A model generated the notes under the pieces. The model made no database searches, was not told the DNA's origin, and worked only from the letters and a program-made list of their open reading frames with translations. DNA of 64,000 nt, taken from AC-32 sp963755635. Its GTDB lineage: Bacteria; Actinomycetota; Thermoleophilia; Gaiellales; Gaiellaceae. The position numbers and the translations under genes are program-made. The stretch covers positions 1-64,000 of the forward strand of contig CAVWKS010000028.1 of the NCBI GenBank assembly GCA_963755635.1, in the 5' to 3' direction. This document shows positions 59,259 to 64,000 of the stretch, piece after piece (the stretch's first letter is position 1; each line of letters begins with the position of its first letter).

Positions 59259-60398
59259 GAGGCCGCGATCCGCCCGGCGGCCGCCGTCGTCGAGTACCGC
59301 TCGACGAGCTCAAGCGGATGCGCGACCCGGGCCCCCGGCGGCTGCGCAAGCGGTCCGTCTGCGAGCAGCCGCGCGAGCTCGATCCAGCTTCCGGGGACGG
59401 AAGTACGTCGCGGCCTCTCCGGCCACCTCCGGGATCGCCCCCGAGTCGCTGGAGACGATCGGCAGCCCCGCTGCGATCGCCTCGGCCAGCACCATCCCGA
59501 ACTGCTCCTCCCAGAAGCAGCGCGGGAGGTCCCCGAGATACCGGCTGCAAGCAGCGTTCGCGAGGCTGGCGAGCACCATGCACGACGCACGCGCGTACAG
59601 CTGCGGCATCTCGTCGTACGGCACCGAGCTGAACTCGACGAGGTCTCCGACTCCGAGCTCGTCCGCGTGCGCCCGCAGCCTGCCCTCCTCCGGCCCGCTC
59701 CCGACGATCAGCAGGCGCGGCAGCGCGGGAGCCGTGACGAGGCCGCTTCGCAGCGCGGCCAGGGCGCGAAGCACGTCCTGGTGGCCTTTCTCCCAGACGA
59801 GCCGGCCCGGAGACACGATCAGGTGCTCCGCGGGAGGGGCAGCCTGCGCGGAGGCGAAGCGCTCGCTGTCGATTCCCGGGTAGCAGACCTCGATTCGCTC
59901 AGCCGGCGCGCCCTCGAGCTCGAGCGCCAGGCGGGCGCGCTCGGTCGTCGGCAGGAAGAGGTCGGTGGCCTCGAGGACTCGCTCTCGATAGACCCTCGCC
60001 CACTTGTTGCGGAACGACGCGCCCAGCGGCAGCGTCTCCCACGCCGTGATGACCAGCCTGAAACCGTTCGACCCTTTCCGCCTCGCCGCATCTCCGGAGT
60101 GCCAGTAGCCGAGCTCCTCGGAGTGGACGATGTCGGCGCGCTCGAATGCCTCGTCGGCGCCCCGGTAGCGGTCCCCCGTGAGGCCCATCGCGAAGTCGCC
60201 CGGCCGTCCGGGCGGGAGCAGGTTCCGCAGCGAACGGGCCGGGACCCGGCCGACACCGACGTCGGCGAGGTCGTAGGCGTTCCTGCTCGTCAGGAGAACG
60301 GAGACGTCGAACCGGTCTGCGAGCCCCTCCCACATGCGGAGATTCCAAGGCGCAGCGTTGTGGCCGCGGAGCAGGAGGACGCGGGGGCGGTCCGGCAC
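59222..60398 (-). CDS. Family 4 glycosyltransferase (one frame break near the C-terminus)
   Basis: About 392 residues when joined. RVLLLRGHNAAPWNLRMWEG, IVHSEELGYWHSGDAARRKG, LPLGASFRNKWARVYRERVL, SPGRLVWEKGHQDVLRALAA and WEEQFGMVLAEAIAAGLPIV (E-x7-E). The conserved cysteine/arginine block CSRYLGDLPRC just before it is unusual. The frame changes near 59395, after which WIELARLLADGPLAQPPG continues. GTG at 60398. It likely transfers a sugar in the same surface glycan. Confidence 0.87.
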
Positions 60399-60408
60399 GC
60401 GCCGGAGG

Positions 60409-61525
60409 TTATACGGGGGTCTTCTCAGCCAACGCCCGCCGGTACGAGGCGAGCGTCGCCTCCGCGGTCCGCTCTCCAGCTGAACGCCTCGGCCCGGCGT
60501 CGGCCCCGCTCGGCCAGCGTGCGCGCGAGCTCCTCGTCGCCGAGGAGCCGCCGGATCGCTTCGGTCACGGCCTGCTGGTCCTCGGGGTCGAAGAGGAGGG
60601 CCGCGTCGCCGGCAACCTCCGGCAGCGCAGGCCGGTTCGAGCACGCGACGGGCACGCCGCGGGCCATGGCCTCCAGCACCGGCAGCCCGAAGCCCTCGAT
60701 CAGCGAGGGCAGCACGAAGCAGGCGGCGCGGGCGTAGTGCTCCTCGAGCTCCTCGTCGGTGACCCAGCCCGGGAAGGAGACCCGCTCCGCAACACCGAGC
60801 TCGCTCGCGAGGGCTCGCAGCTCCCCCTCGTGGGGGGTCGGCGCCCCGACCAGGACGAGAGTCGCGTCGTCCAACTCGGCGAGCGCGCGGATCAGGCTGG
60901 CGAGATTCTTGTAGGGACGCTTCTGCGCAACGCAGAGCACCACAGGCCCGCTCGGCTCCCGCGAGAAAGAGTCCGGCGGCCGCACCCCGAGCGGCGCGAC
61001 GTCCACCTTGGCCGGGTCGAGGCCGAGCGACGCGACGATGTCCTCGCGCGCCGCCCCCGAGATCGTGAGCACCCGGTCGGCGTTGCGGGCACAGACCCGC
61101 GAGAGCCGGGCGAACATCTCCGCGGCGCGGCCGCCTTCCCACCCCTCGCCCTGGTGGAGCCAGATCACGTCCAGCAGCGTCACGACGCGCGCGACCCCAA
61201 GCGTGACGAGCGGGCCGATGTTGGCCGGGCTGTGCAGGACGTCGAGCTTGCGCCTCCGCGCGGCCGCCGGCAGCGCCGTCATCTGGGCGGGCACATGAGC
61301 CTTGCTCCCCGGCCCGACCGGCAGCCGTGCCCAGTCGACCCGGTCCGACCACTTCTGCTCGAAGAGAGCGGCGGGAGCCTCCTTCCCGACGAACGCCGTG
61401 AGGCGGAGCTCCGGCTCGGCGTCGAGCAGCGAGGGAAGAAGCTCGGATGCGTAGCGCCCGGCGCCCGCAGCTCCCTCGACGAGGAAGAGCAGGTTCAGGC
61501 CGACACGAAGCGGGCGCTCAGGCAT
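60409..61525 (-). CDS. Family 4 glycosyltransferase (frame break at the C-terminus)
   Basis: About 372 residues when joined. LRVGLNLLFLVEGAAGAGRY, LHSPANIGPLVTLGVARVVT, LLDVIWLHQGEGWEGGRAAE, CVAQKRPYKNLASLIRALAE and SLIEGFGLPVLEAMARGVPV (E-x7-E). Near 60475 the frame changes; the alternative frame gives ERTAEATLASYRRALAEKTP and a stop at 60409, matching the usual family C-terminus. The ATG at 61525 overlaps the flippase stop by eight bases. Confidence 0.88.
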
Positions 61526-63005
61526 CGCCGCTTCGCCACGCGATCAGCGCTCTCGGAAGCTCCGGTGGGATCGCCTTCGAGACGGTGAGCGTGGCGAAGT
61601 AGACGGCCGTCGCGGCGAGCACGAGCGGGACGCCGTGCAGGCCGGGAACGAGCAGCAGCGCGAGTGCGAGCGCGGTCGCGAGCAGCACGGGCGGGACGAC
61701 GCGCCACGAGAGCGTTCTCATCTGACCGCGGAGCAGCGCGATCCCGTACAGCAGCGCGAGGCCGATTTCTCCCGTCACGGCGGCGACGGCCGCCCCTCTC
61801 GCGCCGAGCTCTGGAACCAGGACGAGCGTGAGCGTGATGCTCACCGCCAGCGCGATCCCGTTGGCCACGAGCAGTGCCCTGTGACGACGAAGGGAGAGCA
61901 GGACGAAACCGAGCGCGACGGCGAGGAAGGTCCCGATCAGCATCCACGCCTGGATGCGAAGCACGGCGACGCTCGGCAGAAACTCCTTGCCCGCGATCAC
62001 GTGGATCGCGACCGATGCGCCCAGCGAGAGCGAGAGGGCGACCCAGACCCCCGCGATCAGCGAGACCTCGAGCAACCGCTGCCGCGCGTATTCGTGCCGC
62101 GCGACGTCCTCCTGCGCGACCCGCGCGAGCAGCGGGAAGGCTGAGCCGACGAGCAGAAGCGGCAGGACGGCGACGACGGAGATGATCCGGAACGAGGCGC
62201 CGTAGTAGCCGGTCTGGCGTCCGCTGCCGACGAGCGAGATGAGGATGACCGTGATCGAAACGTAGATCGTTCCCACGGCAGTGACGGCCGCATAGGCGAT
62301 GGTCAGGCGGAGCACGCGGCCCCACTCGCCGAGGTCGAAGCTGGGCCAGAGCGGCACCAGGCCGCGTACGAGCGGAATCGTCAGCACGAGGATGATCACC
62401 GCGATGGGCAGCGGCGCGGCCAGGAAGGGAAAGAGCCCCGCGCCGGCGACCACGAGCGCGACGACGAACGCGACGAACGCGGCCTGGCGGGCGAGGTCGA
62501 GCGCGCTCATCCATCCGAGCCGGAGCGACGCGCTCAGCGGGACGGAGATCGTCTGCTGCGCCGACGTGAACAGCAGGCCGATCCCGGCGGCCAGCGTGCC
62601 GAGAACGAGCGTGCGTCCGTAGTCGGCGGCGATGGCGAAGACGACCGCGACGCCGATCCCCACGAGCGTGATCGCGATCCTGAGCCCCATCAGGTTGCTC
62701 ATCACCCGGTCCCGCTCGGCCGTGTCGAGGACGACGTACTCGCGGATCCCGATCGCCGACATGCCCGCCTCGCTGAGGCTGCCGACGACCGAGACGAGTG
62801 AGAACACGGCGACATACCTGCCCCAGTTGGTCACGCCCAGGTGTCGCGTCATCAGGGCGGCCGCGACTACCGCGAGCAGCAGACCCGCGACGTACCCCCC
62901 GGCTCGCAGAAAACCGCCCCTGATCACCTTCCCGCCGGCCTGCGGCGTGTCCAGAACGTCGACCGCCGCGTTCTCTCCAACGGGCGCGAGCTCGTCCCCA
63001 GTCAT
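61518..63005 (-). CDS. Wzx-type oligosaccharide flippase
   Basis: A 495-residue intact protein with about 12-14 membrane helices. AGLLLAVVAAALMTRHLGVT then WGRYVAVFSLVSVVGSLSEA is the polysaccharide_synt/MATE-like start of lipid-linked glycan flippases (MOP superfamily). A hydrophilic N-terminus of about 28 residues precedes helix 1. It would flip an undecaprenyl-linked unit; together with Wzm/Wzt at 41.6-43.6 kb this means two export routes in one locus. A distinct Wzy polymerase was not recognised in the window. Confidence 0.93.
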   Translation of the reverse strand: MTGDELAPVGENAAVDVLDTPQAGGKVIRGGFLRAGGYVAGLLLAVVAAALMTRHLGVTNWGRYVAVFSLVSVVGSLSEAGMSAIGIREYVVLDTAERDRVMSNLMGLRIAITLVGIGVAVVFAIAADYGRTLVLGTLAAGIGLLFTSAQQTISVPLSASLRLGWMSALDLARQAAFVAFVVALVVAGAGLFPFLAAPLPIAVIILVLTIPLVRGLVPLWPSFDLGEWGRVLRLTIAYAAVTAVGTIYVSITVILISLVGSGRQTGYYGASFRIISVVAVLPLLLVGSAFPLLARVAQEDVARHEYARQRLLEVSLIAGVWVALSLSLGASVAIHVIAGKEFLPSVAVLRIQAWMLIGTFLAVALGFVLLSLRRHRALLVANGIALAVSITLTLVLVPELGARGAAVAAVTGEIGLALLYGIALLRGQMRTLSWRVVPPVLLATALALALLLVPGLHGVPLVLAATAVYFATLTVSKAIPPELPRALIAWRSGDA

Positions 63006-63081
63006 AGCATCCAGCTTGACAGAAGGGGTTCCAGGCCCCCGGCTCCCAACGCGACTCCATGCCGCCCACGACACCCCGCCG

Positions 63082-63963
63082 ATGAACGCCGTAGTTGCCC
63101 GCCTCAAGCCACTCGGCTCGACCGCCGCCTCCGCCGTGCGGGAGCTGGCCCGAATCCCCCGCGAGAGCGCGCGCCACCGGCCCCATCCGCCGAGCGCCGG
63201 GCTGATCCTCGATGTCGGCGGCGGCCAGTCTCCGCATCCGAAGGCGAACGTCGTGGTGGACAAGTACGTGGTCGACGATTTCGAGCGGGCCGGGCCGCTC
63301 GGGCTGACGAAGCCGCTGATAGTCGCCGACGGCCACGCCCTGCCGTTCGCCGACGCGACGTTCGCGTACGTCATCGCGATGCACGTGCTGGAGCACGCGA
63401 CCGACCCGGTGCGCTTCGCGTCCGAGCTCGAGCGCGTCGCGGCCGCGGGCTTCGTGCAGCTGCCGAGCGCCGAGGCCGAGCTGACCTTCGGCTGGCCGTT
63501 CCATCCGTGGCTCGTCGACCGCGAGGGAGACACGCTCGTCTTCCGGCCGAAGGGCGAGAGGCGCGCGCCCGTCGGGCAGGTCTTCCACGACACCTACAAC
63601 GAGAGTGCTCTGATGCGGCTCTGGTGGGCGTCCGAGCGGTCGCGCTGGCACCACTCGCTGGAGTGGCGCGGCCATCTCGACATACGCGTGGAGGGAGAGA
63701 GCGCAGCCGACGAGACGGCATTGCTCGACGTCGAGCGCACCGTCTCCGCGCTCACCCATCTCGCCGAGACCGGGCAGATCGTTCCGCTAGGCCCGGGGCT
63801 GCGTTCGGCCCTGCGCTGCCCGCTCTGCGCCGGGAAGCTGACGGCCGAGCCCGGTTGGATCTCGTGCGAAGGGTGCGGGCGGAGCTACCCGTTCGTCGGC
63901 GAGGTGCCGGTGCTGCTCGAGGAAGCGGTCGGCGCCGGGCGCCAGGCCCAGACCACCCCGTAG
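63082..63963 (+). CDS. Class I SAM methyltransferase with C-terminal zinc-ribbon (Trm112-like)
   Basis: A 293-residue protein. LILDVGGGQSPHPKANVVVD is motif I, then VADGHALPFADATFAYVIAM and HVLEHATDPVRFASELERVA as in Methyltransf_11 enzymes. The end carries CPLCAGKLTAEPGW then SCEGCGRSYPFVGEVPVLLE, a two-CxxC ribbon like Trm112/UPF0434, normally at the start or as a separate protein. The fusion suggests a built-in stabilising partner. Last complete plus-strand gene; divergent from the flippase with 76 bases between. Confidence 0.85.
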   Translation: MNAVVARLKPLGSTAASAVRELARIPRESARHRPHPPSAGLILDVGGGQSPHPKANVVVDKYVVDDFERAGPLGLTKPLIVADGHALPFADATFAYVIAMHVLEHATDPVRFASELERVAAAGFVQLPSAEAELTFGWPFHPWLVDREGDTLVFRPKGERRAPVGQVFHDTYNESALMRLWWASERSRWHHSLEWRGHLDIRVEGESAADETALLDVERTVSALTHLAETGQIVPLGPGLRSALRCPLCAGKLTAEPGWISCEGCGRSYPFVGEVPVLLEEAVGAGRQAQTTP

Positions 63964-64000
63964 TCGTCGGTGCCGCCGGCAGGCTGCACCTCGAAGCCCG
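63885..64000 (-). CDS. Possible 3' end of a minus-strand gene entering from the right
   Basis: Reading inward from the right edge gives GFEVQPAGGTDDYGVVWAWR and a stop at 63885. The GFEV...DYGVVWAxRP pattern resembles the last strand of many SAM methyltransferases. It would overlap the preceding gene by about 79 bases, unless a frame error shifts its stop. Too short to be sure. Confidence 0.35.
   Translation of the reverse strand, partial: GFEVQPAGGTDDYGVVWAWRPAPTASSSSTGTSPTNG

Overview
The window is about 69% GC and densely coded. Starts are often GTG, and stop/start overlaps of the GTGA or ATGA type are common. It carries coenzyme F420 biosynthesis genes, OmpR-type two-component genes, DUF2277, DUF1697 and PRC-barrel stress proteins, and heme genes with actinobacterial architecture. 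I infer an actinobacterium, most probably a Thermoleophilia (Gaiellales/Solirubrobacterales-like) lineage; no 16S or marker gene is present to prove it. No rRNA, tRNA, CRISPR array, transposase or prophage was seen, and no stretch over 300 bases lacks a gene.

Layout. 0-5.3 kb holds small stress and envelope genes: a nucleotidyltransferase fragment, a cupin-TPR protein, an NlpC/P60 hydrolase, two cold-shock-domain genes, PRC-barrel, holin-like and SHOCT membrane proteins. 5.3-10.2 kb has an S9 peptidase, an alpha/beta hydrolase, a second CspA gene and a secreted beta-propeller lactonase. 10.3-18 kb has a response regulator/histidine kinase pair, a GT2, a gamma-glutamyltransferase and a GntR-ABC transporter operon with a clear promoter/operator. 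18-29.5 kb is mixed metabolism, plus a minus-strand run of a cyclase/AAA/TPR regulator, an ABC transporter and a lipoprotein. 29.4-33.9 kb is a translationally coupled trio: a PLP decarboxylase fused to a cyclic-nucleotide-binding domain (CNBD), an MFS transporter fused to a CNBD, and an agmatinase-type ureohydrolase. 33.9-37.6 kb is the F420 operon cofC-cofD-npdG-cofE plus a membrane protein. 37.6-39.3 kb is a PolX-like protein whose polymerase catalytic aspartates are missing. 39.4-41.6 kb is hemE-hemH plus a small coupled unknown gene. 41.6-64 kb is a large cell-surface glycan locus: Wzm/Wzt exporter, about ten glycosyltransferases, a sulfotransferase, four methyltransferases, a DUF2304/polyprenol-sugar system and a Wzx-type flippase.

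Two observations stand out. First, both cspA-like genes carry the same 5' leader, which can fold so that a 9-bp stem buries the Shine-Dalgarno sequence; the pairing segments are kept in both copies while the loops differ. This suggests a dedicated cold- or structure-responsive translational switch. Second, the decarboxylase-CNBD / MFS-CNBD / ureohydrolase operon puts a nucleotide-sensing domain on both an amine-forming enzyme and its likely transporter, close to a gene encoding a class III nucleotide cyclase.

Quality caveat. About 20 otherwise well-conserved genes are broken by small frame changes, often at G/C homopolymers or GC dinucleotide runs and especially dense at 24-27 kb and 48-53 kb. 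Domains continue in another frame each time, so I treat most as assembly or sequencing indels and annotate the full span as one gene, giving approximate break positions.
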